Of a stretch of DNA of 64,000 nt, positions 10,303-21,900 are shown piece by piece; position 1 is the stretch's first letter; each line of letters begins with the position of its first letter. The DNA lies in the NCBI RefSeq assembly GCF_016097555.1, contig NC_054702.1, positions 67,631,463 to 67,695,462 of the forward strand. The letters are read 5' to 3'. This DNA comes from Gigantopelta aegis. Lineage: Eukaryota > Mollusca > Gastropoda > Neomphalida > Peltospiridae. Under the pieces are notes generated by a model, which was not told the origin of the DNA, searched no databases, and saw only the letters and a program-made list of their open reading frames with translations. The position numbers and the translations under genes were made by a program.

Positions 10303-12891
10303 TTATTCATATATGATTTTACTCAATATTGCAATGTTCATGCCTGCTCTCTCCTGCAGTTTAAACACACGGGTGAAGGAGTAAGTGACTTTTTGATTTT
10401 TCCCATTTTCCAATATACTTTTAAACTCCGATGAAATGTCACCAAGTCCGGACATTAGTGATAACAACTTCTGCTGTTTTCGTTTCATTGTGCCATCGAG
10501 TAACAACACCGCAGTGAACTCGATAACGTGGTCGACCTCGATCTTTACTCCAAGTATCGTTCGCATGATGTAGTAAAGTTTATTCAAGACCGTTGTCTGA
10601 ATCTTCAACGAACCGGACTTTTCTTCAATCAGCGTCCTCATAGCTACGTCTTTAGCAGCAATATCATTTAGACTCCTGGCAAGGGCCCTGCTGCCTGACC
10701 TAAGTTTATTCACAGTGCTGGGGTGTCTGGCTAATCTTCGATCGACGGCCAGACGATAGAGAGTTGAAGTTGATATGTCAGATTCTTTATCACGATCAAT
10801 ATTATCCAAGAAAAAGCTTTTCGTGTTTCCAGATGAATTAGTTTCCGAACATTTATTTCCATTGTGAGTGTACCATTCTTGAAGACATGACCAACAGAAT
10901 GCAACGCCGCAAGGACAGCGCATATAGGGACACCCTCCGTCTTTTTGGATAAAGTAAGAACACCCTGGGCAACTTTTGCCTTGGACCTCAACAAAAGTGG
11001 TAGCCTCTTCGAATAACTCTTCATCGTGGTAGAAGAGCTTTCTGTAGTCTTTCTGTTTCAGTATTTCTTCTTTGTAGAGCTTGATCTGCTCGCACGATGC
11101 CGGCCAATGAGCTGCCTGCATGCATTTAAAGCACAGTGATGTCCCACAGCCACACGTCATGCTTGTCGGAACAGTGGCGACGTCACCGGTAGTGGCAGAC
11201 GTCACCAGGACACGCCCGCAGTCGGGAAAAGGGCACCACTTCTTGTTCTGCGATGCTTGTACATTGATGCTCACATTACGTTGGTGTAAATGGTTGATGT
11301 TTCGGATGTTGAGGAAAATCAACATGGTGGTTATGTCTACTACAGTCTCGCACCCGTACTCTGGGCATCTAATTCTGAGCAAACCAGAATAATTTACACT
11401 ATTCAGAAGGTATTGTCTCCAACATCCGTCGCAGAACCAGTGTTTGCATGTGCTTAGAGCCGTAAAGGGCTTACCGCCTTGAACACACATTTCCTCAAAG
11501 CATATTTGGCAAAAGACAGTATCTTCATTGCAGATGTTCGTATTTTCGGTTTGCTGCTCGGTTAATTCAGAACGAAACTGGCATCCGGCTGGAAAAGCTC
11601 CTTCGGCGTGCCACTTGTTTGCAGATTTTACAAGATCAAAGCTGAGTTTCGGCGAAGCGAATTGATAGCACAAAGGTGATTTACGTACCGACAGTGTATC
11701 TTCAGACAGGGTACAGTAGAACGCTAATGTTCTTTCAATGACGTCCGAAATAGACGAAATGGATTCATCATCATACATAGTGTTCAGGGAAATGACGTCC
11801 ATGTTTAGACTGGCATTTAGTTTGACTCTGAAAGCATGCATCTCGTTGTGACACAATCCGGTGTGTGTGAATACGAGATAAGAAGAAACGTCGATGTCTT
11901 GGGCAGAAATATGCTTGAAAAATGGAGATGTTTTCAGAAAGTTTTTAAGGTTTTCTGAAATGTCAATGATAAATGTTCTTGGTATCGTTTTCGCTTCATG
12001 GTAATTCTCGCGATATGTTTGCTCCAGAAACTGTGGTTCTGTGTTATCTGCAGGGAGATTTACAGTTATAGGAACAGACAGTGGTGATTTTATCACATTA
12101 TACAGTCCTTTACCCTTTTCATTATTCGACATTTCTTCTGGTCGATAGCTGAAACCAGCGTTATCTTGCGTGTAAAGTATTCGTCTTGGTTTTGAGTCCA
12201 GTACGGGATAGATATCATTGCTGATGCTTGACTTTTCATTCTTGGGAGATTTTCGGAATTTCTTGGATGGAGAACCAGTTATATACTGTGATAAGCAAAG
12301 CGGTTCATAAGCATACGTTGTCTTCTCTTCCTGGATGGAAATATCTTCAACCTCTAGCACATCATCATCGTTAACGTTCTCCAGTTTATAGTCGTCAATC
12401 AAATCGCTGATGTTCTTCCAACTCAGTCTCACCCTCCTCTTCTTAACCCGGGTCTTCCTCGACTTCCCAACCTCCGAGTGGTTGTCTCCATTCTCAGTCA
12501 GTCCAACGGAACTGGTGATGTACTTTGGATTGTGAGCGATAGAACTTTTGGTTGCACAAGGATAAAATAGTTCGTAGCGAACTTCAGGAACGGGTTCTTG
12601 ACTCCTGTCTAACTTATTGTCCTCGCCATTAGCAGGTGTAATTGTCTTATTCTTCTTCCTGTTCCTCTTTGAACGGGTGTCACAGTTCAGGACAGATTTC
12701 TCGCTAAAATATCTACCAGTCTTGGGTACCAGCCTTTTTCTGCTTCCCTTATTGGAGTAAAATGCAATACAGTCGGCGTGTCGTTTTAGTTTATGTTTCT
12801 CAAAGAGGATGAGTCTGTTGGATACGTCGCCGGAAGATGCCGATGATATTGCTCGCTGTATACACGCTTGTTGAGCGAAAACACAACATCG
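10303..12891 (-). CDS. RBR-type (RING-IBR-RING) E3 ubiquitin ligase, main coding part
   Basis: RBR ligases take ubiquitin from an E2 onto a RING2 cysteine and pass it to the substrate. Numbering from the first GTG codon (12430-12432) to the stop TAA gives 709 residues. RING1 ligands are C308, C311, C329, H331, C334, C337, C356 and C361. IBR ligands are C400, C405, C427, C429, C434, C437, H442 and C447. RING2 has C488, C491, catalytic C501 in KDGGCPYM, then C506, C508, C513, C516, H523 and C528. All key residues are present, so the module looks active. About 300 residues before it are charged and unrecognised, and a basic, helical-looking tail of about 180 residues follows. The layout recalls Ariadne-type RBRs, but subfamily is uncertain. 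The frame stays open upstream to a TGA at 12892-12894 with no ATG, so this is not the true N-terminus; see the entries at 12786 and 13732. Confidence 0.9.
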   Translation of the reverse strand, partial: RCCVFAQQACIQRAISSASSGDVSNRLILFEKHKLKRHADCIAFYSNKGSRKRLVPKTGRYFSEKSVLNCDTRSKRNRKKNKTITPANGEDNKLDRSQEPVPEVRYELFYPCATKSSIAHNPKYITSSVGLTENGDNHSEVGKSRKTRVKKRRVRLSWKNISDLIDDYKLENVNDDDVLEVEDISIQEEKTTYAYEPLCLSQYITGSPSKKFRKSPKNEKSSISNDIYPVLDSKPRRILYTQDNAGFSYRPEEMSNNEKGKGLYNVIKSPLSVPITVNLPADNTEPQFLEQTYRENYHEAKTIPRTFIIDISENLKNFLKTSPFFKHISAQDIDVSSYLVFTHTGLCHNEMHAFRVKLNASLNMDVISLNTMYDDESISSISDVIERTLAFYCTLSEDTLSVRKSPLCYQFASPKLSFDLVKSANKWHAEGAFPAGCQFRSELTEQQTENTNICNEDTVFCQICFEEMCVQGGKPFTALSTCKHWFCDGCWRQYLLNSVNYSGLLRIRCPEYGCETVVDITTMLIFLNIRNINHLHQRNVSINVQASQNKKWCPFPDCGRVLVTSATTGDVATVPTSMTCGCGTSLCFKCMQAAHWPASCEQIKLYKEEILKQKDYRKLFYHDEELFEEATTFVEVQGKSCPGCSYFIQKDGGCPYMRCPCGVAFCWSCLQEWYTHNGNKCSETNSSGNTKSFFLDNIDRDKESDISTSTLYRLAVDRRLARHPSTVNKLRSGSRALARSLNDIAAKDVAMRTLIEEKSGSLKIQTTVLNKLYYIMRTILGVKIEVDHVIEFTAVLLLDGTMKRKQQKLLSLMSGLGDISSEFKSILENGKNQKVTYSFTRVFKLQERAGMNIAILSKIIYE

Positions 12892-13027
12892 TCAGCGTTC
12901 ACGCCAAGCATGCTGGGGAAGATTTCTGACGTCACATTGCTACCCTGGTTGAACATTTTTCTGACGACACATGCTTGTTTGGCATAGCGACGTCTGTACA
13001 GACTATTAGATGCTCGGAGCGTATTAC
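12786..13027 (-). CDS. Upstream part of the RBR exon, in another frame
   Basis: A strong acceptor (pyrimidine-rich ttcttcttcttt, then AAATCTCAG) ends at 13028. From 13027 the frame reads GNTLRASNSLYRRRYAKQAC, then a Met at 12956 (MFNQGSNVTSEIFPSMLG), then NADDVVFSLNKRVYSEQY, and closes at TAA 12786-12788. It is protein-like and joins in phase to the exon at 13732-13800. It overlaps the RBR frame by about 108 bp but is offset by one base, so the model needs an indel, a sequencing error or a frame change between about 12894 and 12788. An intron there would be too short. Alternatively the Met at 12956 starts a separate 5' ORF. Confidence 0.6.
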
Positions 13028-13325
13028 CTGAGATTTAAAGAAGAAGAAGAATATATTATTATACATGTGTATTGAATAAACGGGCGATGTTTTTAAAAAG
13101 ACTGTCCTGATGTTGTCTCTATTGTTTATAACTAACATAGCCTTTGTGGGAACTAAAATTGCATATTACATAAAAAAATTGTTTAGAATATCAGTGTCTG
13201 TATATTCAATGTATTTATTGTTGACCTAATGTTTGTAGAGCCAAAACCGGATTTTATACACAGCTCTCAACCCCCCAACTCCTCCAAAATATGTTTTAAA
13301 AATAAATATTATAATCATAATTATC

Positions 13326-13361
<36 letters not shown>

Positions 13362-13731
13362 CAAATTACATTACACTGCATATACAAACACTGTTATTCT
13401 AAACAAGAAAACGTATTTAATAGACCCTACGTAATTTTAGTTGCCAAAAAGACTTAATCGAAAACATCTTACAATGGCTGTGAATACAATATAGAATACA
13501 ATATGTATTTTGAAGGAATGGCATATCAAAGTAAATTAATATATATCACATATACATATCACACCAATATGTAATTATGTGTATCTGTCTGTCTGTCTGT
13601 CCGTCTGTCTGTCTGTCCGTCTGTATAATGTATTGTTCGTACTGTGTGTCAGTGTGTCCAAAAACAAAAAGCTGAGTTAACCGACGATATACAAGAATCT
13701 TACAAACCACGCGGTCCACTACTTAACGTAC
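13028..13731 (-). other. Intron of the RBR gene (phase 1)
   Basis: The donor is CAG then GTACGT at 13731 and the acceptor AAATCTCAG ends at 13028, giving 704 bp. It contains a left-arm fragment of the foldback MITE (13172-13260), an AAT/TAA repeat (13325-13360) and a CTGT-type repeat (13583-13625). Confidence 0.65.
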
Positions 13732-13800
13732 CTGAATTTGTGGGAAAATCTGCCACTAGCATGTATGTGTAGATGTCAGGAGCGTAGCGTGATAACCATG
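13732..13800 (-). CDS. Partial upstream exon of the RBR gene
   Basis: Read on the minus strand from the edge of the N gap, one frame gives WLSRYAPDIYTYMLVADF, then PTNS and one base, and ends at a consensus donor (CAG then GTACGT). The single leftover base joins to the GT opening the exon at 13027 to make Gly, and the frame then continues in phase. The other two frames contain stops. The rest of the exon is hidden in the gap. Confidence 0.55.
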
Positions 13801-14000
13801 NNNNNNNNNNNNNNNNNNNNNNNNNNNNNNNNNNNNNNNNNNNNNNNNNNNNNNNNNNNNNNNNNNNNNNNNNNNNNNNNNNNNNNNNNNNNNNNNNNNN
13901 NNNNNNNNNNNNNNNNNNNNNNNNNNNNNNNNNNNNNNNNNNNNNNNNNNNNNNNNNNNNNNNNNNNNNNNNNNNNNNNNNNNNNNNNNNNNNNNNNNNN
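13801..14000. other. Assembly gap (200 N)
   Basis: A run of 200 unknown bases, probably a placeholder length. The RBR gene enters it from the left and a truncated SINE leaves it on the right. Confidence 0.99.
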
Positions 14001-14150
14001 AAACCTGCTACATTTTTCCATTACTAGCAGGGGATATTTTATATGCACCATCCCATTTGACAGGATAGCACATACCACGGCCTTTGATATACCATTCGTG
14101 GTGCACTGGCTGGAGCGAGAAATAGCCCAATGGTCCCACTGACAGGGACA
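14001..14150 (-). mobile_element. SINE family B, truncated by the gap
   Basis: The central block (gggatattttatatgcacca, gccttt then gatatacc) and the start of the body (gagcgagaaatagcccaatg) are present. The tail is lost in the N run. Confidence 0.7.
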
Positions 14151-14190
14151 GGAAAAGAAGAAACTTAAGCAACAAAAATTTTATCAATAT

Positions 14191-14306
14191 TTTGGCGCGT
14201 GTTTGTGAGCATGGCTGACGGCGAGTTTATGCATGTAAAGACCGGTGCACAGTTTGCATATAATTTTATACGACTGTTCTGTGATCGAAATGGTTTTGCG
14301 AACTGA
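14191..14306 (+). CDS. Small ORF preceded by an E2F-like site
   Basis: TTTGGCGC at 14191-14198 matches the E2F core TTTSSCGC. Thirteen bases further on, ATG 14211 opens MADGEFMHVKTGAQFAYNFI followed by RLFCDRNGFAN and a TGA at 14304. At 31 codons it could be a micro-ORF, a first exon cut short, or chance. The sequence is free of recognised repeats. I do not recognise the product, and no clear donor lies before the stop. Confidence 0.2.
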
Positions 14307-16081
<1,775 letters not shown>

Positions 16082-16278
16082 CTAACAGTGTTTTATCCAT
16101 TTTGCATATAAATTTAACAAAATGTGTTTCATGTCGGTTCGGGTATGGAACTCTGCTAACACGCTTACATCCAGGCCTGACATAATAACTACAAAACCTG
16201 TATCGTCGTCTGCTCCTTGTACCCGGTGGAAGTGGACAGCTACACCAATATGTCGAGCATTTGGCGGGAGAACTGCTC
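16082..16278 (-). CDS. Candidate terminal exon, unrecognised protein
   Basis: One minus-strand frame runs from an acceptor-like site (CTAAC branch-like motif, then TTTGAACAG) to TAG at 16082-16084. It reads AVLPPNARHIGVAVHFHRVQ, then GADDDTGFVVIMSGLDVSVL, then AEFHTRTDMKHILLNLYAKW and IKHC. The alternation of hydrophobic and polar residues looks like a folded domain end, and an in-frame stop sits just upstream of the acceptor. The pattern faintly recalls the last strand and helix of START-type lipid-binding domains, but that is a guess. A second frame is also open here, rich in Cys and Arg and less protein-like. No upstream exon was found with confidence. Confidence 0.35.
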
Positions 16279-16385
16279 CTGTTCAAACGTGATTTGGGTT
16301 AGTCGACAATCTGCCAGCAAATGATTGCCTGATGAAGTCCATTTGCAAAGTAACGAACAAAGGTATAATTAATACTCTGGAGTGC

Positions 16386-16700
16386 CTAGCAGCACGTAGG
16401 TGGAGTAATCGCCAGTTTTCCCCAAGCGAGAGTTCGGTGGGTGTCACTTGGTAACGTCATAACCAAAAGAACACATTGAGCACATCTTGGTCTATATTCG
16501 CGTGTATAATCAGAGTAGGGCCTACGTCCCACAGAACAGATAAATAAATTAGTTCCTTCATTAAAATTAATGGTTCGTAAACAGATTTCCCCGTGGACCA
16601 CAGGTATGTTGGTAATGCATGTGCGGGTACGCTTCATAGTTTTCCATAGAACGATACTTGTATTTATTTGTTTGACCATTTTAGTTTGTGAAACGAATCA
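16386..16700. other. Unique stretch with weak coding look
   Basis: Two minus-strand frames are open. One reads YRSMENYEAYPHMHYQHTC then GPRGN and looks protein-like over about 30 codons, but it lacks clear splice sites. It may belong with the candidate exon at 16082-16278. Confidence 0.15.
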
Positions 16701-16877
16701 CGCTTATTGAAATGTGGAGAAGAATAAACATTACAATATCGGATTGTCACTGGGGTGTCTTCACATTTCGTCGCATTCCATTAAACCGTAGTTTACAAAT
16801 CATCTGTGATCAAAGCTTGCTGACACATCATAATACTAGCAAAAACTTATCAAAACGCGTACTATTCCTTAATTAAC

Positions 16878-17048
16878 GCCGTGGTATGTACTGTTTTGGT
16901 CGTAGGAAAGTGCATATAAAAGATCTTTTAATACTTTAAATAGCAATTTCTCGTTCCAGCCAGGTTGTGGTATATGCTATCCTGTATGTGAGATGGTGCA
17001 TAAAAAATATCTTTCGCTACTAACGGAAACAATGTAGCGGGTTTCATC
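16878..17048 (+). mobile_element. SINE B/C central fragments, two pieces
   Basis: Fragments with gtgcatataaaagatctttt (about 16910) and ttctcgttccagccaggttg (about 16950) abut the full SINE-B copy that follows. They look like older, headless insertions. Confidence 0.5.
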
Positions 17049-17055
17049 TCCAAGA

Positions 17056-17373
17056 AGGCGGGACGTAGCCCATTGGTAAAGCGCTCGCTTGATGCACGGT
17101 CGGTCTAGAATCGAACCCCGTCGGTGGGCCCATTGGGTTATTTCTCGTTCCAACCAGTGCTCCACGACTGCTATATCAAAGGCCGTGGTATGTACTATCC
17201 TGTCTGTGGGATGGTGCATGTAAAATATTTCTTGCTACTAATGGACAAAAATGTAGCGGGTTTCTTCTCTAAGACTAAATGTCAGAATTACCAAGTGTTT
17301 GACATCCAATAGCCGATGATTAATAAATCAATAAGCTATAGTGGTATCGTTAAACAAAACAAACTTTAACTTT
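17056..17373 (+). mobile_element. SINE family B, full length
   Basis: The tRNA-like head (gggacgtagcccattggtaa, A-box-like; aatcgaaccccgtc, B-box-like), central block (caaaggccgtggtatgtact, gatggtgcatgtaaa) and tail (gatgattaataaatc, tatcgttaaacaaaacaaac) are all present in order. A detached tail fragment follows at 17380-17477. Confidence 0.9.
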
Positions 17374-17621
17374 GTTATGAAAAAATGTTGAGAGTTTCCT
17401 CTAAGACTGCCAGAATTACAAAACTAACTGTGGATTAATCAGTGCGTTCTAGTGGTGTCGTTAAACAAAACAAACCTATTTAGAATAACCCAACATCGTG
17501 ATGTTTCGACTAAAACAAATCAGTCCAAGTTTTGTCCCATGATACACCGCCAAACTTTAAAACTCATACATGGTTACCTGATATACCAGTTTGGAGCTGT
17601 TGAAATTTTAAAGCTGCACAT

Positions 17622-18277
17622 TACGCCACTAGAGCACATTGATTAATTAATCATCGGCTATTGGATGTCAAACATTTGGTAATTCTAACTCGAAGTCATC
17701 AAAGAAATCTTGATAAATGTTTCCATTATGTTATGTTATGTTAGGGATATTGTAGGGATTAACGTGCACATTCAGAGCAAGCTGTTTTAGCGCACGCCTG
17801 TCATGGGCACAGGTGCCGGTGGAGAAGGGACTGCCTGCACTGGCAGGTGCAAGAGAGCACCAGCAGCCTAACTGGGGTCGGTAACAGGTGGAGGATTGGT
17901 TTGGGTGCTGTGGAATTGGGAATGTCCTGTAGGATTAATGCCAAAGGGAAAAGGTACGCATTTTGAATGAAGGAAATTTGGCGCGTTTTGGTCGGTCCGC
18001 CGAATGGAAAAGGGGAGCTATATAATTTTGGAATTTAGTTTGCCGACAGTAGCTCGTTACCTAGTTGGTGTTGACATGTCTCCCTAGGTTGCCTATAGGG
18101 CCCTTAAAAGGGCCTGGTTTTCCATTAGCAGCAAGGGATCTTTTATATGGACAGGAAAGCACATACCACGGCCTTTGACCAGTTGTGGTGCACTGATTGG
18201 AACGAGAAAAAAACCAATCCGTTGAATGGATCCACCAAGGTGGTTCGATCCTGCGACGCAAGCACCTCAGACTGAAT
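17622..18277 (-). mobile_element. SINE family C interrupted by a LINE
   Basis: The SINE tail half (17622-17728, ending tttccatta) and the centre plus head half (18119-18277, starting tttccattagcagcaagg) are one element split by the insertion at 17729-18118. The 9-bp duplication tttccatta marks the insertion point. Confidence 0.8.
17729..18118 (-). mobile_element. 5'-truncated LINE with (AACAT)n tail
   Basis: A 390-bp insert inside a SINE, flanked by the target duplication tttccatta (17720-17728 and 18119-18127). Read on the minus strand it ends in a short AACAT repeat tail after gtgcacgttaatcccta, as non-LTR retrotransposon 3' UTRs do. There is no reverse-transcriptase sequence, so it is a 3' fragment. 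Confidence 0.6.
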
Positions 18278-18545
18278 GCAGTCAAAACCATCATACATAG
18301 TGTCATGAAGATAACAGTGTTACCGACACTGAATTCCATTTTACTAACATTTAGTTCCATATTACATCGTTGGACTTCAAAGAGACATTACTACGCTAGT
18401 AGTAAATGTAATTTAGTCTACATTACCAAGTATTCGGATATTTTGCTTTATATTTGCTTTATAATAGTGTAAAAGTGTGTAAATATAAAAGTGTGCACCT
18501 CCACCACCACCCACCCCCACCCCCACGTTTTGGTATCTTCCTACG

Positions 18546-18745
18546 CCACTGCGACTGGTATATCAAAGGCTGTGGTGTGTAATGTCCTATCTACAAGAAA
18601 GTGCATGTAAGAGATTCGTTGCTTATGTAGAACGTTTTTAGCGAGTTTTCTCTGAAGATCATGTTACAAATTCATCAAATGTTCCATATCCAATAGCCGG
18701 TCTTTAATTAATCAACGCTTTCTAGTGGTGTTGTTAAGAAAAATA
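18546..18745 (+). mobile_element. SINE family C, headless
   Basis: Starts in the central block (gcgactggtatatcaaaggc) and runs to the tail (tctagtggtgttgttaag). A C-rich CCACC tract precedes it at 18498-18525. Confidence 0.65.
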
Positions 18746-18849
18746 AAAATAAATTTTACCTTTGGCAAAAACACACATCGCCATGTGATACCCTACGTCG
18801 TTGAAGACCACAAAACAAAGGAACAAGGTTAACCCACACTGGGAATCCG

Positions 18850-19254
18850 CACGTGTGCGTGTAATATATACAGTACATCGATGTACACTGGCTTGGTCGC
18901 AAAACTAATAAACCTTGAGGAATATGAGACGGGGCTATGGCATGCATTATTCAGCGAAGATTCATGACAAATCTGAAAAGCATTTGAAGTGCTTCTACAG
19001 ATGCGCACGTGGTAATTAGCTGCTCATTAAAGCGTTCGTAACCACGTGCTGCGACTAGGCATGAGGGATGCGTTCATAAATGTCCAGAGGTAGCACGTGG
19101 TTAGAGGCGGTTGAAAGATAATAGCAAGCAGGGAAATTTTATCTCCAACCCGCGCCACACTTCAAAGTGAGGGGAGCTTACGTTTAATATCGCCGGGGCA
19201 CATCAAACGAAACTGTACGAAATAGGACCGTTTCAGAAATGATCGGCACACGTG
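18850..19254. promoter_or_regulatory. Cluster of five CACGTG E-boxes
   Basis: CACGTG occurs at 18850-18855, 19006-19011, 19043-19048, 19094-19099 and 19249-19254 in repeat-free sequence. Such palindromes bind bHLH and bHLH-PAS proteins. No promoter or gene start is visible nearby, so an enhancer role is only inferred. Confidence 0.35.
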
Positions 19255-19364
19255 GAAGGTGGGAGCTAATTTGTTCCGTTACCACTATTCGCAGTTTACA
19301 ATTATTAAACTCATTGGAGTTGTATTTGCGTTCTACGTTTGTTACCTTTCCACTAGATTCACCA

Positions 19365-19514
19365 CAGGCGCGTGTGCAGGTATTTTAGCAGGAGGAGGTC
19401 TAAACTACGGAGAGCGAATTTTATGGGGGGGGGGGGGGGGGGGGGGGGGGGGTCGGGTCGAGACATGCTGCCTTGGAAAATGTGTTCAAAACCCGCCCCC
19501 AGCACACGCGCCTG
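19365..19514. mobile_element. MITE-like element with (G)28 core
   Basis: Inverted ends (caggcgcgtgtgcagg left, agcacacgcgcctg right) enclose a run of 28 G at 19425-19452. No target duplication could be confirmed. Confidence 0.5.
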
Positions 19515-20833
19515 CACATGGTATCAAGAACATGTACGCTGTTGGTGTTAACCCTCTGCTAGTGGCAGACATGTGCTATTTCAGCTTTTATTCTGATTTC
19601 GGGGGTCGGGTGGTGTAAAATGATTTTTTTTCAAATTAGACTTAATTTTAACTTAAATACTGGAAAATGACCCTTATGCTGAAGGTTTTACCTATTTAAA
19701 GATCGTTTCAATGTTTATTATTTACAATGGGTATCACGTCTTGAAGTTCTGACAGACAGAACCATGCCTTACATAAAGTAACTGGTGGGAAGGGGCAGTA
19801 AAGAGAATCAGGTAATATACACCTGAGAATTAATTAACCTTTTGACTACTGCAGGCGAGATATCTCACCCGACGTCACACCAGTCGACATACTGTACACT
19901 ATATACAGTGAATTCTCCAATTCATATTTCCCGCTGTTTTGCACACGACACTCACTGGAAACGATTTATTAACAGGAAACAAAAGACAACTTAGCTTCCT
20001 GTGTCTTTAAAATTAGATTTTTCACTGTAAAATGGCTTGAAATCTTGAGTTAAAAAAGTGGCTTTCGGCAAGTATTTTTGCTTGACAACAATGGCGGCAC
20101 GTCGTGGTCATTTTCAGGGATTGATAGCTGATTGTGTTAGCTAATTTGATAATAAATTTGATCGTTTTACCTACAACGAAAATCACCAAATATTGCAATA
20201 TGAATCGTAGTTTTTTTGTTTTGTTTTTTTAATTCTGGTCGGAAAACCACTGTTATCGGGAATAATGGACATAAATACTGGACAGCTGGCCACAAATGCC
20301 TGTAAGTAAACGTGACTTTTTTTTCTTTTTCTTTTTTTGGCCTAATTTTAATCACCATTAACTGATCAAAAATAGCATAAAAATTACAAAAACCCACAAA
20401 AATAATACTTACCGAATCATGTATGAACTTTATTTTATGTATTTATAAATTATTTAAGTGAATATACATGTATGTGAGTAAAAATTATAAACTTGTACCC
20501 ACTTAACGTGTGTTTTGTCAAAAATTAATCCAGTAGTCTAAAGGTTAAGCACTACCTGGATGGTACTGCAGTCCAACAGGCATCTAGAAGTAGTTGTCCG
20601 TGCTGATGTGGCGTAAACCCGATATTGAGAATGTTTACATATTCTCATTCTACTGGATATTTACCGAGATGACATGGATAAATTACGACTGAGAAGCATA
20701 TCACTGTGATTCTAGCTCCATTGTTAATTACCACACACTTCCATGCATATTTACGGTTTCTGTCTTTTTCCCTAGAATATATTAAATATTGATGTAATGA
20801 CAGTCTTACTTGCTGTCAATCTGTTTCAATGTC
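19515..20833. other. Intergenic, no recognised feature
   Basis: AT-rich unique sequence. ATGGCGGCACGTCGTGG at 20091 opens a 17-codon ORF only, and nothing supports a gene. Confidence 0.45.
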
Positions 20834-20848
20834 TCTGTATACAGAGAA

Positions 20849-21234
20849 ACCGGCCTCGGTGGCGCAGTGGTTAAGCCATCGGTCTACAGTCTGGTAGGTA
20901 CTGGGTTCGGATCCCAGTCGAGGCATGGGATTTTTAATCCAGATACCGACTCCAAACACTGAGTGAGTGCTCCGCAAGGCTCAGTGGGTAGGTGTAAACC
21001 ACTTGTACCGACCAGTGATCCATAACTGGTTCAACAAAGGCCATGGTTTGTGCTATCCTGCCTGTGGGAAGCGCAAATAAAAGATCCCTTGCTGCTAATC
21101 GGAAAGAGTAGCCCATGTAGTGACGACAGCGGGTTTCCTTTCAAAATATGTGTGGTCCTTAACCATATGCCTGACGCCATATAACCGTAAATAAAATGTG
21201 TTGAGTGCGTCGTTAAATAAAACATTTCTTGCTT
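20849..21234 (+). mobile_element. SINE family A, full length
   Basis: Complete head (ggcctcggtggcgcagtggt), shared central block (gcaaataaaagatcccttgc) and A-type tail (ggtccttaaccatatgcc, gcgtcgttaaataaaac). The flanking 15-bp target duplication tctgtatacagagaa (20834-20848 and 21235-21249) is perfect, so this is a fairly young insertion. Confidence 0.95.
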
Positions 21235-21249
21235 TCTGTATACAGAGAA

Positions 21250-21900
21250 CATTAATTTCAGTGTTTTGTATTCCCGAGATGGTCACAATTACTAGCGAAG
21301 TGTAAGTGACATGGTTAAAGCTAGATGGTGCTGAATTAATTTGCAGGCGCATGTTATGGCCTTTTTCATTTAGATAATAAGGACATTGTTGCACTAAACT
21401 TCTCCAACAATGCTCCAAATCCCCCGCTAGTTACGACACTGACACAGCTTGCTTGTTAAGATCAGGGCTGGAAACTCGCCAAATATATGATGGTAACTAA
21501 TCATTTCATTAGTCAATTCAATAGGCACCAAATCAACTGGCCAGTTAAAAGCCCCACTTAAAACGAGATTTAAAACAAACAAAAACAAAACAACAACAAC
21601 AACAACCAGAAATCGGAACACCACGAAGCAGTTCTAAGACAAAAACTAAGACGGCATTCGGGAATGTTCGGATTTGATCGCATATTCGGCCGACATGTTC
21701 CGAATTGTTACGAAATGGATCAGGTAGTCTTTGTTTTATCAAGACTACACCTAACTACATCCGGTCTCCAACAGCAATGTTTATAATATAAATCATTCCC
21801 AGTCTGGAGCTCGACGCGGTAAGACGTGTTTGTTTCGCCTGTGCACACTGCGCGTGTTTTCGTGTGCTCGACTTGGGGATCCTTCATTTCGTTGTTTTTG
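21250..21900. other. Intergenic
   Basis: No gene is supported. An AAC repeat lies at 21583-21606. Minus-strand frames stay open into the neighbouring candidate but show no family signature. Confidence 0.4.

Noticed and set aside
12430-12432. GTG as the start of the 709-residue RBR protein
   Set aside because: Nuclear genes rarely start at GTG, and the frame stays open for another 150 codons upstream. The N-terminus is better explained by an upstream exon and a frame problem.
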